Shown here one piece after another: positions 1 to 7,465 of a stretch of 25,680 nucleotides of DNA. The notes under the pieces were generated by a model, which was not told the DNA's origin, did no database searches, and worked only from the letters and a program-made list of their open reading frames with translations. Each line of letters starts with the position of its first letter. The first letter of the stretch is position 1. The stretch comes from a virus, in IMG/VR virus record IMGVR_UViG_3300026118_000039, positions 1 through 25,680 of that record; one strand, 5' to 3'. The translations under genes were made by a program, and so were the position numbers.

Positions 1-2
1 GC

Positions 3-1007
3 TTCGCGCCGAGCGAGCTGACGAGCGAGGAGGAGCGGCTCGGCAAGGTGTGGGGACCGTTCGCAGCCCGCCTCCCAATCGCGCACGTCCCGATCGGTGC
101 GGCGCTCATCTACACTTTCGATCCCGACTGGGTGAACATCGGCGCCAGCCGCTTCGCGACGCGCAAGACCTACGTCGAGTTCGAGGGCCGCACCGCGTGG
201 GGCGAGCAGTCGACGATCCCCTTTCACGTGACCAGCGCCGATTGGCTCGAGAGCGATCGCCTGCTGGCCGGCATCATGACGGCGTTCGGATCCGACACCG
301 GCGCCGTGGATGTCGGCGGCTGGGGCGAGTTCGGGATGTGTCTGGACGGCAAAGTGCGACTGCTGATCCATCCGCCGATCATTATTCCAATTTCGGTGCG
401 CAGCGAGAAAGAACCGGAATACCAGATCGCGGAGTTTGTGCGGCGTGAGTGTGAAGGAAATTCAATCCTTCCGCAGAACATGTACCACGACGCCACGGGG
501 CGCGGCTCGCTTGGAACGGCACTGGCCCGGGCATGGAGCGCGGAGTGCAACCCGGTGGAATTTGGTGGGCAACCGTCTGAACGGCCCGTGTCGATGGATC
601 ACTACATCAATGATCCAAAGACGCGCGTGCGGCGGCTGAAGCTCTGTCAGGAGCATTACGTGAAGTTTGTCACGGAACTGTGGTTCACGGTGCGATACGC
701 CATCGAAGCAGATCAATTGCGCGGCATTACTGACGAAGTGATGGAGGAAGGATGTATGCGCGAGTGGGATCGCACCAAGGACGACAAGATAGAACTCGAA
801 ACCAAGCTCGACATGAAAGAGCGCGTGGGGCGTTCTCCAGATTTGATGGACTGGCTCTCGATCATTTGCGAAGGAGCGCGTCGGCGAGGGTTCCTGATCT
901 CAAAGCTAGCCAATGAGTCCGTGGAGAATTCAAACTATGGCTGGATGCGCGAACTGAACGAGCGCCAGCAGAACTTCAGGCAGGCGCGGGAGTTGGTGTT
1001 TCGGTAG
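3..1007 (+). CDS. Phage terminase large subunit, C-terminal (nuclease) part, 5'-truncated
   Basis: The reading frame is open to the window edge, so the gene starts upstream; the GTG at 48 is internal. The visible part corresponds to the RNase H-like nuclease half of a large terminase, which cuts concatemeric DNA during packaging. Two landmarks support this: a YHDATGRGSLG motif near residue 147 (counting from the GTG), like the conserved DxTG loop of terminases, and a C-terminal SPDLMDWL motif near residue 264 carrying a conserved Asp. The ATPase half with Walker motifs would lie upstream. GC is about 68% in the first 360 bases and falls to about 50-60% afterwards. The 3' end runs 32 bases into the convergent small gene at 976-1239. 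The family call is from motif memory, not a database search. Confidence 0.75.
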   Translation, partial: FAPSELTSEEERLGKVWGPFAARLPIAHVPIGAALIYTFDPDWVNIGASRFATRKTYVEFEGRTAWGEQSTIPFHVTSADWLESDRLLAGIMTAFGSDTGAVDVGGWGEFGMCLDGKVRLLIHPPIIIPISVRSEKEPEYQIAEFVRRECEGNSILPQNMYHDATGRGSLGTALARAWSAECNPVEFGGQPSERPVSMDHYINDPKTRVRRLKLCQEHYVKFVTELWFTVRYAIEADQLRGITDEVMEEGCMREWDRTKDDKIELETKLDMKERVGRSPDLMDWLSIICEGARRRGFLISKLANESVENSNYGWMRELNERQQNFRQARELVFR

Positions 1008-1239
1008 GCGGCTCCATCTCAGGCTCAGGTTTATTCAACGACTTGATGAATTCCTCACTGCAAACCTTGCGCGCCTTGTTCGATTCAAACAGCATGCTGA
1101 ACGCCCAAATCACCCAATCACGATTGATTGATTTCAAGTCACGCTCTTTCAAGTAGCGAATGAACATGACTTCATTCGGCGGCGGAATTTGCTTCTGCTG
1201 CGTCTTCTGTCCGTTGCGTTGAATCTTTCGGATGCTCAT
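976..1239 (-). CDS. Small hypothetical protein, 87 aa
   Basis: The start ATG at 1239 overlaps the stop of the upstream scaffold-like gene as ATGA, and an AGGGAG Shine-Dalgarno sits 5 to 6 bases before it; the longer frame to 1287 lacks this support. The protein is basic at the N-terminus, has a central segment with DWVIWAFSMLF, and ends in a Pro/Glu/Thr-rich tail. It is the last gene of the minus-strand group 976-3061 and is co-directional with the scaffold-like gene, so a head-assembly role is possible. I do not recognise the family. Its 3' end overlaps the terminase gene on the opposite strand. Confidence 0.65.
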   Translation of the reverse strand: MSIRKIQRNGQKTQQKQIPPPNEVMFIRYLKERDLKSINRDWVIWAFSMLFESNKARKVCSEEFIKSLNKPEPEMEPPTETPTPAPA

Positions 1240-2582
1240 TGAAGCTCCCTGTTTAGCGCTTCCAGTTTGGCATTGGCGGAACTCCACGCATCGGCAACGG
1301 CTGTCGGGGCATCGCCTTTGACTTCGCCATCGCCCGGCTCGGATTTTTGAAAGCCAGCAATCTTCGCTTCAAGCTCGGCAATCTTCTTTACAGCGTTTCG
1401 ATATTGTCGCACGGCATAAGGGAACGCCCCGGCGCGATTTCGAATCACGGAATGCTTGCTCAATAATTGATCTGGCGTCCACGGCTCGTCACCCTCTTTC
1501 AATTGTGCCCCACCAGCAAAAGCCCGATCTGTTTCGTGACGATACTTGGCTAGCAGTTCGGCACCTTCAGCATCTCCTTCCGCTGCGGCAAACACGTCCT
1601 TCATCTTCTCATGTTTCTCTCCAGTCTCGTTCATCTCCTTGAACTTGGCGGCGCGAGCAGTGGATTGTTCAGCCGCTTGACGCTGCTGCGCTTCCCACTG
1701 CTCCTGCGCTTTCTTGGAACGCTCGGTGCCTTCCTTCCGGTACTTCTCCTTGGCTGCTTCCGTTGCGTTGTGCGCGCGGACAATTTCGTTTCGGCGCTCG
1801 ATGACATTTTGTGCCTTCAGCGATCCCTCACCGAACAGTTTCTCGGCTGCGGCCAGAGCGTCGTCTTCATCTCCGATGTGAACAATCTGCCAGAATTCAT
1901 CCGGCGTCATGTTGCGCTTGGAACCATCCTCGTTGGTGACTTTTAGCTGAGTCGCGCGTGAGACTGCGGCGGAAGCCGTTTCTTCGTATGGCTTCTGGTA
2001 CTGCTCCAGATATTCCTTGGATTTGGTGTAGTCCACGAACCGGATGTGATCCTCAAGTTCATGAAGCCGTTCAGAGAGCTGCTTTTTCTCAGGATCATCA
2101 GCGGGCGTTGCTGGCTTGGATTTCAGCGTCTCAATTTCTTTTCGTAGGGTGTCGCGTTCCTGCGCAAGTTGCGCGGCTTCTTTTTCCTTCTCCCTGTAGA
2201 GATACCCGAGGCTGTGCTTTTCTTTCGGCTTTCCCTCTCCAGCTTTCTCAACTGGCTTTTCAGGTATTTTGCTATCAACTCTCCGATCTGTCTCGTCGCC
2301 GACTGGGTCGTCACTGGCATTTGCTTCCTTTGGTTTATCGACTGGCTTGTTGGCGTCAGCAACTTCTGTTGGTTTCTCGGTGGGTTTATCTGCTGGTTTT
2401 GCGGTAGCAGGCTTCTCTGGTTCCCGTCTTGGCTCAGGCTGTGGCCCATCTCCGCTGTGATCTTCCTTGGCGTCCAGCGCGGCGAAAGCCAAATCCATCG
2501 CGGACTTTGGTGCGGCGGCAGGTGGAGATGCGACTGATGGTGCTGAAACTGGAGCGGGGGCTGTGGCGAATTCTGCTGGCAT
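1236..2582 (-). CDS. Probable head scaffolding-like coiled-coil protein, 448 aa
   Basis: A highly charged protein. Residues 1-120 are Pro/Ala/Lys/Glu-rich and look disordered, with many KP, PTEKP and DKP repeats. Residues about 125-200 and 260-320 are Glu/Lys/Gln/Ala-rich with strong coiled-coil character, and a less charged segment at 335-400 (YRHETDRAFAGG, FPYAVRQYRNAV) looks folded. There are no membrane segments. Composition, size and placement near the portal and capsid genes fit a phage scaffolding protein, which templates procapsid assembly and is then lost. The start follows the previous stop by three bases with only a weak AAAG ribosome site, so coupling is likely. The functional call rests on composition and context; another large coiled-coil virion protein is possible. 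Confidence 0.6.
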   Translation of the reverse strand: MPAEFATAPAPVSAPSVASPPAAAPKSAMDLAFAALDAKEDHSGDGPQPEPRREPEKPATAKPADKPTEKPTEVADANKPVDKPKEANASDDPVGDETDRRVDSKIPEKPVEKAGEGKPKEKHSLGYLYREKEKEAAQLAQERDTLRKEIETLKSKPATPADDPEKKQLSERLHELEDHIRFVDYTKSKEYLEQYQKPYEETASAAVSRATQLKVTNEDGSKRNMTPDEFWQIVHIGDEDDALAAAEKLFGEGSLKAQNVIERRNEIVRAHNATEAAKEKYRKEGTERSKKAQEQWEAQQRQAAEQSTARAAKFKEMNETGEKHEKMKDVFAAAEGDAEGAELLAKYRHETDRAFAGGAQLKEGDEPWTPDQLLSKHSVIRNRAGAFPYAVRQYRNAVKKIAELEAKIAGFQKSEPGDGEVKGDAPTAVADAWSSANAKLEALNRELQ

Positions 2583-2585
2583 ACT

Positions 2586-2873
2586 TTATTTCAATCTGTG
2601 ATCTATCTGGCCCGGAATGTTACGAGCTTGTTCCACCGGCTTGTCTCCTATGGTTTGGATCAAATCCCGAAACTTCACAGCGCCTTCGATCCGGTACTGG
2701 TTTGCTGCGGCCCTCAAGCCATCGTCTTCCATTCCTTCAGGCTTTGGCTTTGGTAATTCCTCCAGCAATTGAAGCAGGGCATGAGCGAGCGCTGACGTGA
2801 ACGGTTCCGCGTGCGCTATCGCGCGATGTTTCTCGGCATCTGAAGTCAAAAGGAAGCGTTGCTTTGGTGTCAT
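2586..2873 (-). CDS. Hypothetical protein, 95 aa
   Basis: The start overlaps the stop of the 63-aa gene upstream as ATGA, and the stop is three bases before the scaffold-like start. It looks mostly helical, with an Ala/Leu-rich stretch (LAHALLQLLEELPKP, residues 29-43) and a basic C-terminus. There is no signal peptide or membrane segment. It belongs to the four-gene minus-strand unit at 976-3061. No family recognised. Confidence 0.65.
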   Translation of the reverse strand: MTPKQRFLLTSDAEKHRAIAHAEPFTSALAHALLQLLEELPKPKPEGMEDDGLRAAANQYRIEGAVKFRDLIQTIGDKPVEQARNIPGQIDHRLK

Positions 2874-3061
2874 TGAATTCTTCGGATTGCGAAATCACCT
2901 ATCAGAAACGTGCCGTAGCCGTATTTTTGAACTCCGTCTCGGATTTCCTTCTCGCTCATGTCACGCAACTGCCCGTGCTGTTCCATCTCGATAGCTGATT
3001 GAACCTGGCGTTTCAGGATTTCCAGTTCTTCTTTAAGCGGACGCGGCTCGTGCGGTGTCAT
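2870..3061 (-). CDS. Hypothetical protein, 63 aa; first gene of its unit
   Basis: A small charged protein with a helical N-terminal half (KEELEILKRQVQSAIEME) and a YGYGTFLIG segment near the C-terminus. It is the promoter-proximal gene of the minus unit. A TTGACA/TAAAGT promoter at 3074-3103 would place the transcription start about six bases before the ATG, so the mRNA may be close to leaderless; I see no Shine-Dalgarno. The stop overlaps the next start as ATGA. No family recognised. Confidence 0.6.
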   Translation of the reverse strand: MTPHEPRPLKEELEILKRQVQSAIEMEQHGQLRDMSEKEIRDGVQKYGYGTFLIGDFAIRRIQ

Positions 3062-3073
3062 TCGACAGTCCTA

Positions 3074-3103
3074 ACTTTACGCGATGCGGCTCGGTGTTGT
3101 CAA
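3074..3103 (-). promoter_or_regulatory. Promoter for the minus-strand unit 976-3061
   Basis: On the minus strand the -35 is a perfect TTGACA (3098-3103) and the -10 is TAAAGT (3074-3079, four of six matches), 18 bases apart. The predicted start lies about six bases before the ATG at 3061. It sits back to back with a plus-strand promoter at 3111, only seven bases between the two TTGACA boxes. Confidence 0.5.
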
Positions 3104-3110
3104 TCAGTTC

Positions 3111-3139
3111 TTGACACGGACAACTGGATTCGATAACGT
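3111..3139 (+). promoter_or_regulatory. Promoter for the structured RNA and downstream plus-strand genes
   Basis: A perfect TTGACA at 3111-3116. The -10 is less clear: GATAAC (3132-3137, spacing 15) or TAACGT (3134-3139, spacing 17). Transcription would begin around 3143-3146, just before the first hairpin of the candidate RNA. Confidence 0.4.
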
Positions 3140-3142
3140 CGG

Positions 3143-3257
3143 CGCACTCGATTTAGAGCCGAGTGAAAACACCACAAAACAATTTGCAGCCGTCTGTTGA
3201 TGGCAACGCCGCCCGGCTTTGCGCTCTAAACATCAGCAGGCGGTTGCAGTTTTAATT
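3143..3257 (+). ncRNA. Candidate structured small RNA with two kissing hairpins
   Basis: No convincing gene covers this stretch. Hairpin 1 has arms CACTCG (3145-3150) and CGAGTG (3160-3165) with a 9-base loop. An A-rich linker follows. Hairpin 2 has 19-base arms at 3184-3202 and 3231-3249 that pair without a break as RNA, including four G-U pairs; the same bases on the opposite strand would give A/C mismatches, so the plus-strand transcript is the structured one. The hairpin-1 loop contains TTTAGAGC (3152-3159), the exact complement of GCTCTAAA (3223-3230) in the hairpin-2 loop, so an 8-bp loop-loop contact can form. TTTTAATT follows hairpin 2 directly, as in an intrinsic terminator. The 5' end is inferred from the promoter. 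It could instead be a 5' leader or attenuator of the gene at 3315. I know no matching RNA family. Confidence 0.6.
3184..3257 (+). terminator. Intrinsic terminator or attenuator (hairpin 2 of the candidate RNA)
   Basis: A 19-bp stem with four G-U pairs and a 28-base loop, followed by TTTTAATT at 3250-3257. Inside the loop GCAA/TTGC and GCC/GGC can also pair. It would end a transcript of about 110 nt from the 3111 promoter, or attenuate transcription into the gene at 3315. Confidence 0.5.
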
Positions 3258-3314
3258 GCTGGTTTCCGATGAAATTCAATCATCTGAAGCAAGCGATAAA
3301 GAAATGGGAACGTC

Positions 3315-3509
3315 GTGAAACGAAGTGCGATTCTGGAATTAGCACACCAAATGTGGAGATGGTCAGCGCGAACGCCGTGGAAGGTGAACGGCGAGCAGAA
3401 GGAGAAGCTCCACGACCTGTGCTGCGATTATTACGCCCGAGTAAAGAGAGAGTTGCAGGAGGAACGATCCTTTGGAAACCGATTGATCGTGCCGCCGCTA
3501 TGCTGTTAG
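3315..3509 (+). CDS. Hypothetical protein, 64 aa (GTG start)
   Basis: The GTG start at 3315 is preceded by GGGAA five bases upstream. The sequence reads like a real helical protein (LAHQMWRWS, KEKLHDLCCDYYARVKRELQEE), unlike the overlapping frame from 3269, which is rich in Arg/Pro/Glu. An ATG at 3269 opens a plausible N-terminus (MKFNHLKQAIKKWERRE) in a different frame, so an ancestral longer protein split by a frameshift is conceivable. The gene lies downstream of the structured RNA. No family recognised. Confidence 0.5.
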   Translation: MKRSAILELAHQMWRWSARTPWKVNGEQKEKLHDLCCDYYARVKRELQEERSFGNRLIVPPLCC

Positions 3510-3589
3510 CCAAGTCGTCTTGGATAAACCAACCGCCACCAGATCAACCTAAACAACCCAACCAGAAAACCGAAAGAAAGAAGAAGCGT

Positions 3590-4078
3590 ATGAGTTTAAG
3601 TCCAAAAAATATGCCGGGAAATCGCCATCCAATGCAGGGTGAAGAAATCGTCTATGAAAAGAAAACAGACGAGCAATTTAACGCAGAGTTATCCACGCAG
3701 ATGATTAAGCGTTCAGCCAAAGCTATTGATGTCTCATCAGAGTTGATGGACAAGGCGTTGGACGCTCGCGCCGCAATGGATGTGATGTGCGCCCAGTGGA
3801 AAGTGGGTTGGCTGGATTTTCAGGACACCTGTGATTCCCGATTGAAAGAACTTCGCATGACACGAATGGCGCTGGACACGGAGATGCGTCAGTTGATGGC
3901 GTCGTGTCGAGAAGTGCGGGCGTTCTTTCTGGATAAGGATTACGAACAAGAGCGAGCAAGACTAAAAGAATTTGTTGATGTATGCGAACGGCTACAACGA
4001 CTCAAAGAATCTGGATTTCTTGATTCGGTTGCCGATACGATGTTGAAGCTCGCAGATACTTCTTCTGGAACGCCATGA
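3590..4078 (+). CDS. Hypothetical helical protein, 162 aa
   Basis: I chose the ATG at 3590, preceded by GAAAGAAAGAAGAAG, over the ATG at 3269 because the upstream part of that frame has no protein-like character. The protein is mostly alpha-helical and charged, with likely coiled-coil segments around residues 75-145 (LKELRMTRMALDTEMRQLM, QERARLKEFVDVCERLQRL). There are no membrane segments or signal peptide. It is convergent with the portal gene, with 53 bases between the stops and no clear terminator there. It could be a small virion or accessory protein. No family recognised. Confidence 0.6.
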   Translation: MSLSPKNMPGNRHPMQGEEIVYEKKTDEQFNAELSTQMIKRSAKAIDVSSELMDKALDARAAMDVMCAQWKVGWLDFQDTCDSRLKELRMTRMALDTEMRQLMASCREVRAFFLDKDYEQERARLKEFVDVCERLQRLKESGFLDSVADTMLKLADTSSGTP

Positions 4079-4131
4079 CGCGGTGCGGTTTGCTAAGCTA
4101 AGGTTCGATGCGGCGCGTACTGCTATGGTTA

Positions 4132-6513
4132 CTATTCAGCGGCAGGCTCGGCAGCTTGCCGCTGGATTTTAGACGCTGCTTCCAAATCTGCAATGGTCGT
4201 ATTTACTTCCGCCTCTTTGATTCGGAGTGCGCTATCGACTGCCGCCGCGTCCGCTTTCGACTGCAATTGTTGCGCGTGAGTTTGTTCTTTCTGCCGTGCT
4301 TTCTGAGCGTGCGTATCTGCCATCAGCTTGATCTTGGCTTGGCCTTTAGCCATCTCTGCCATGATTTTGGCTTGTTGCTCAGGCGGTATTTGCCCGTTTC
4401 CGTTCTGTTGTTCGCCTTGTGCTTCTTGAAGCCGTTGTGAGAAAGCTTTCGTTTCGTTCAGTAATTTTCCAAGCGCGTCACCCAACTGCTTAACGATTTG
4501 CTTGCTCTCTTTGTTCTGCGCCAGAATTCGCAGATGTTCTGCCACTCCGTTGGAAGGCCCATTTGGTCCCGGTATCGGTTGCCCGTCGATGGTTTGGCCA
4601 GCAAGAATTTGAAGCCCAGCCAATTCTTCGGGCGTGGCCACGCCTCCGCGTTGCAGGATTTTCTGCACTTGCATAGCCATTGCGCGCAGCAGCTCCTGAG
4701 CATATTCGGAATGATTAACGCCAAGCGTAAGCCCCATCGTGGTTCCCAGCAGCATCGTGGTGCTGCTGATCGTGGCGTCATGTATTGAATCCGTAACGGC
4801 AGCTTTATTTTGTGGCACGAGTTCATTTGTCTTAGCTGGGTCGCCCGTGACAGCGAAAACGAAATCTCGCAGCGCAGTGCGTTGAGCATCTGGATCAAGC
4901 CGATCAATGATGCCGAGCACAAGCTGGCTTTGAGCGATGGCCAGTTGCTTATTGCCGTTCCCAAGAATCTGATCGACGGAGATGTTCCAACAACTGACAT
5001 TCAGACATTCTTCAGGAACGCCACGGCTGATGCAACCAGCGCGGAAATTGCGCACGTCAACATCCCGGCTGTCCTTGATGCAGAAGCGGCGGCAAATCTC
5101 TTTCCACTGGTACTTCTGGTAGAGATACAAATTCTGAAGCATCGAACCAACGAGGGCCGATGACGCATTTACTTCTGCTGTGATCTGAGTTGCTGTCTTT
5201 TCTGGGCCAGCGTCTTCATGGCCGAAGTTTCGATTGTAGCCGGTGGAACTGTCCGCGATCTGTTCCTTGTTCAGATTCAGCACTGTCTGAATCAGCTTCT
5301 CGTTTACCTGCCAGCGTTCTTCTGGACGCAGAAAATTTATCCCGTCCGGGATCACCGCTCTATCCGTCAGCACTAACTTTACGATCCGATCAACGTCAGC
5401 GCTGCCGCTGGCTCGGAAGTATTGCATAGAAGCTTCGAATGCGGCTCTTGTGAAGGCACAGCGCAGCCGGTTCTGGAGATGGCAGACTGAGTAAAGCAGG
5501 AACCCTAGCGAACGAACGGAGTGATAACGGAAAGGGGCCACAACTGAGCCATCGGAGAATTGGAAGTGGACGATCTCGCTCAGCTTATCGGCGTATGTGC
5601 GATTTCCGCTGTTGTAGAGAAATCGTCCGCGATCACCGAGTATGTTCTTGGATTCTTTGCCGAGTCTTCCGCCGTTTATCGACATGCTGGCTATGTCCGG
5701 GCAATCGAGCACCATGCGCCGTTTCCAACCATAATGTTCGTCGTCGTAATCTGTGTAGAAAAAGTCGTAGGCGTTGATGGTGCAGACCTGATCCGTGTTC
5801 CAAATTCCGCCGTTCTCTTTTACGTCTTCCTGAAGTCGTTCCGGGGAGAAGCCGGTGGTGTAATCGTTCGCATCCTGTCCGGTGCCCTGCTTCATGGCCC
5901 ATGCGATAGCGCGTTCTGCTACGTCCACTTTCCAACCTGCATCGACATTCGCGCCATGCGTCATTTGCCAAAGCTTTCCTGGAGTATAGCGACGATAGAC
6001 GGCGAAGTGCTCCATGTTCTCCATCGTAAGCAGTGTGCGCGATGGGATGAGCAAATCTTCCATCGGCTGCATCGAGCCGCACCAGCGCTCGTTATCACCC
6101 CAGACAGTAGGGCCAACGCCGTGTACGATCAGTTGTGACGAGACGTTTTTTTCCTTCTCGATGTAGCGCAGGGCAGAAGCGCCGTCCTTCGTGGCCTTGC
6201 GCAATTCCTCCGTGATGATCGTTGAATACTCGCTGCGCTTGTGACTTGGGCCGCGATCCACCTTTACCGTGACGTACTGGTTCGTGGACAGTAGCGCATT
6301 TCGGCATTGGCTCGTGGCATCGGAATGAATTCGGGATGGCTCAAGGAAGCTGGCATTCTCAGTAATGTTGTTTTGAGCTACTTCTTCTGGGGAATACGGC
6401 GGGAACCCGTTGAACAGTTCGTCGATCAATGCCCGGCGGCGGGCGCGTTCTTGATCGGCCAGCTTCATGGTCCAGCATTCCTGCTCGATGGCTTCCGGCT
6501 TGGTGAACTTCAT
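4132..6513 (-). CDS. Probable phage portal protein, 793 aa
   Basis: A large soluble protein with the overall pattern of portal proteins of the 700-800 aa class. The N-terminus is rich in Arg/Glu (QERARRRALIDELFNGFPP), the mixed alpha/beta middle is Trp/Tyr-rich (WGDNERWCGSM, GGIWNTDQVCTINAYDFFYTD), a Thr/Ala helix near residue 430 (GPEKTATQITAEVNASSALVG) resembles the region before the clip and stem helices, and residues about 690-790 are a long Gln/Ala/Lys coiled coil. The portal forms the dodecameric DNA channel and docks the terminase. Start: ATG at 6513 without a clear Shine-Dalgarno; ATG at 6468 is an alternative. It is the last gene of the long minus-strand unit. The call is from pattern memory and genome context. 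Confidence 0.7.
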   Translation of the reverse strand: MKFTKPEAIEQECWTMKLADQERARRRALIDELFNGFPPYSPEEVAQNNITENASFLEPSRIHSDATSQCRNALLSTNQYVTVKVDRGPSHKRSEYSTIITEELRKATKDGASALRYIEKEKNVSSQLIVHGVGPTVWGDNERWCGSMQPMEDLLIPSRTLLTMENMEHFAVYRRYTPGKLWQMTHGANVDAGWKVDVAERAIAWAMKQGTGQDANDYTTGFSPERLQEDVKENGGIWNTDQVCTINAYDFFYTDYDDEHYGWKRRMVLDCPDIASMSINGGRLGKESKNILGDRGRFLYNSGNRTYADKLSEIVHFQFSDGSVVAPFRYHSVRSLGFLLYSVCHLQNRLRCAFTRAAFEASMQYFRASGSADVDRIVKLVLTDRAVIPDGINFLRPEERWQVNEKLIQTVLNLNKEQIADSSTGYNRNFGHEDAGPEKTATQITAEVNASSALVGSMLQNLYLYQKYQWKEICRRFCIKDSRDVDVRNFRAGCISRGVPEECLNVSCWNISVDQILGNGNKQLAIAQSQLVLGIIDRLDPDAQRTALRDFVFAVTGDPAKTNELVPQNKAAVTDSIHDATISSTTMLLGTTMGLTLGVNHSEYAQELLRAMAMQVQKILQRGGVATPEELAGLQILAGQTIDGQPIPGPNGPSNGVAEHLRILAQNKESKQIVKQLGDALGKLLNETKAFSQRLQEAQGEQQNGNGQIPPEQQAKIMAEMAKGQAKIKLMADTHAQKARQKEQTHAQQLQSKADAAAVDSALRIKEAEVNTTIADLEAASKIQRQAAEPAAE

Positions 6514-6547
6514 CTGGGTGGGACACTATCTGTCCAACCCGTTCGGC

Positions 6548-6775
6548 TCAAGGCTTTCGTTTGGCAGAATCGGGGTGATCGTCCGGCAGACGCATGGCCC
6601 CCTTGTAGCCCTCCGGGATGTCCTTTAACGCTGTAAGTAGCTTGTCGGCTGTTTTAACAGCATTCTGAATTCGATACGCTTCGAAGTGTTCATCACCTAA
6701 AATTGTCGGATAATCGAGCGTTTCCTGTCTATATTGAATGTAGATTCGGACTGTAAATTCTTCGCGTGTTGTCAT
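6548..6775 (-). CDS. Hypothetical protein, 75 aa
   Basis: A small mixed alpha/beta protein starting MTTREEFTVRIYIQYRQ, with beta-rich N-terminal and helical central parts (NAVKTADKLLTALKDIP). It lies between the glycosyltransferase-like gene and the portal gene in the same direction, 34 bases before the portal start. It has no membrane segment or Cys motif. No family recognised. Confidence 0.65.
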   Translation of the reverse strand: MTTREEFTVRIYIQYRQETLDYPTILGDEHFEAYRIQNAVKTADKLLTALKDIPEGYKGAMRLPDDHPDSAKRKP

Positions 6776-6832
6776 ATCGTAGATGCCTTGATCCAGTGCT
6801 CTAGCCCCCGCGTTTAGCTCCGTGGGGCGAAA

Positions 6833-7465
6833 TCACAGTTTCAAACTCGTCATCCCTGGCATCCCATAAAAGTGAACTGGCGGCGGTGCTGGGCCGTAAG
6901 CTCGGTGGCCATGCAAAGGATGCAGGATGCACTTCCAATCCGTGATGTCGTAGAAATCGCGCTTGGCCTTGGAGTTGAAATAAGAAAGCAACCATGAGTC
7001 CCACTGAATTGCACCGAGCCTGAGTTCTGGCGGGCAATCCTGATAAACCTTGGCCCAGATGTCCGGTGTTGCTGCGTAGAAATCAAGGCCGTTGTCCACG
7101 CGCTCACAGGGTTGCAGGCCGACAGCAGGATCGAATTGATGACGCCATGACGTGGCCATATTCGCGCGACACTTATCCAGCTTTTTTTCGACGTGATGAA
7201 GCAGATGGGTAACAACAATGTCCGCGTTGAGAATCGAGCACCATTCCGGCTGGCACATGCAGAACTCGGCGAGTCTATAGAGTTGCGGGAATGGTTCGGA
7301 AGGAACAAAGCTGGTTTGTTCGTCCTGAAGTTCCGGCTGTGGCTGTTCGTTGAAATAGACGATGGCTTTGAACACTCGCAGCCACGATTCGTGAGCGGCA
7401 ATCTGGTTCCGGGCGTATTCATGGTTGGCGTCAGTGAAATTTCGAATGCTGGATACGGCGATCAT
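6833..7465 (-). CDS. Glycosyltransferase-like protein (GT-A type), 210 aa
   Basis: The start at 7465 overlaps the stop of the upstream methyltransferase as ATGA; the longer frame to 7522 would run 61 bases into that gene. The N-terminus MIAVSSIRNF and a later YFNEQ resemble the first strands of a GT-A fold. WCSILNADIVV (residues 75-85) looks like the N/DxD-type metal and nucleotide-sugar site. The C-terminal third is Trp/Tyr-rich. It would transfer a sugar to a virion or cell-surface acceptor; donor and acceptor cannot be read from the sequence. It is the last of five consecutive sugar- or methyl-transfer genes. Family membership is inferred from fold-level resemblance. Confidence 0.5.
   Translation of the reverse strand: MIAVSSIRNFTDANHEYARNQIAAHESWLRVFKAIVYFNEQPQPELQDEQTSFVPSEPFPQLYRLAEFCMCQPEWCSILNADIVVTHLLHHVEKKLDKCRANMATSWRHQFDPAVGLQPCERVDNGLDFYAATPDIWAKVYQDCPPELRLGAIQWDSWLLSYFNSKAKRDFYDITDWKCILHPLHGHRAYGPAPPPVHFYGMPGMTSLKL

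Noticed and set aside
4079-4131. Terminator between the convergent genes at 4078 and 4132
   Set aside because: No stem followed by a U-tract is visible on either strand. The GCGGCA/TGCCGC stem nearby lies in the portal coding sequence.
5560-6138. Plus-strand frame of 192 codons inside the portal gene
   Set aside because: It is antisense to a long coherent protein and lacks a ribosome site or recognisable domain.
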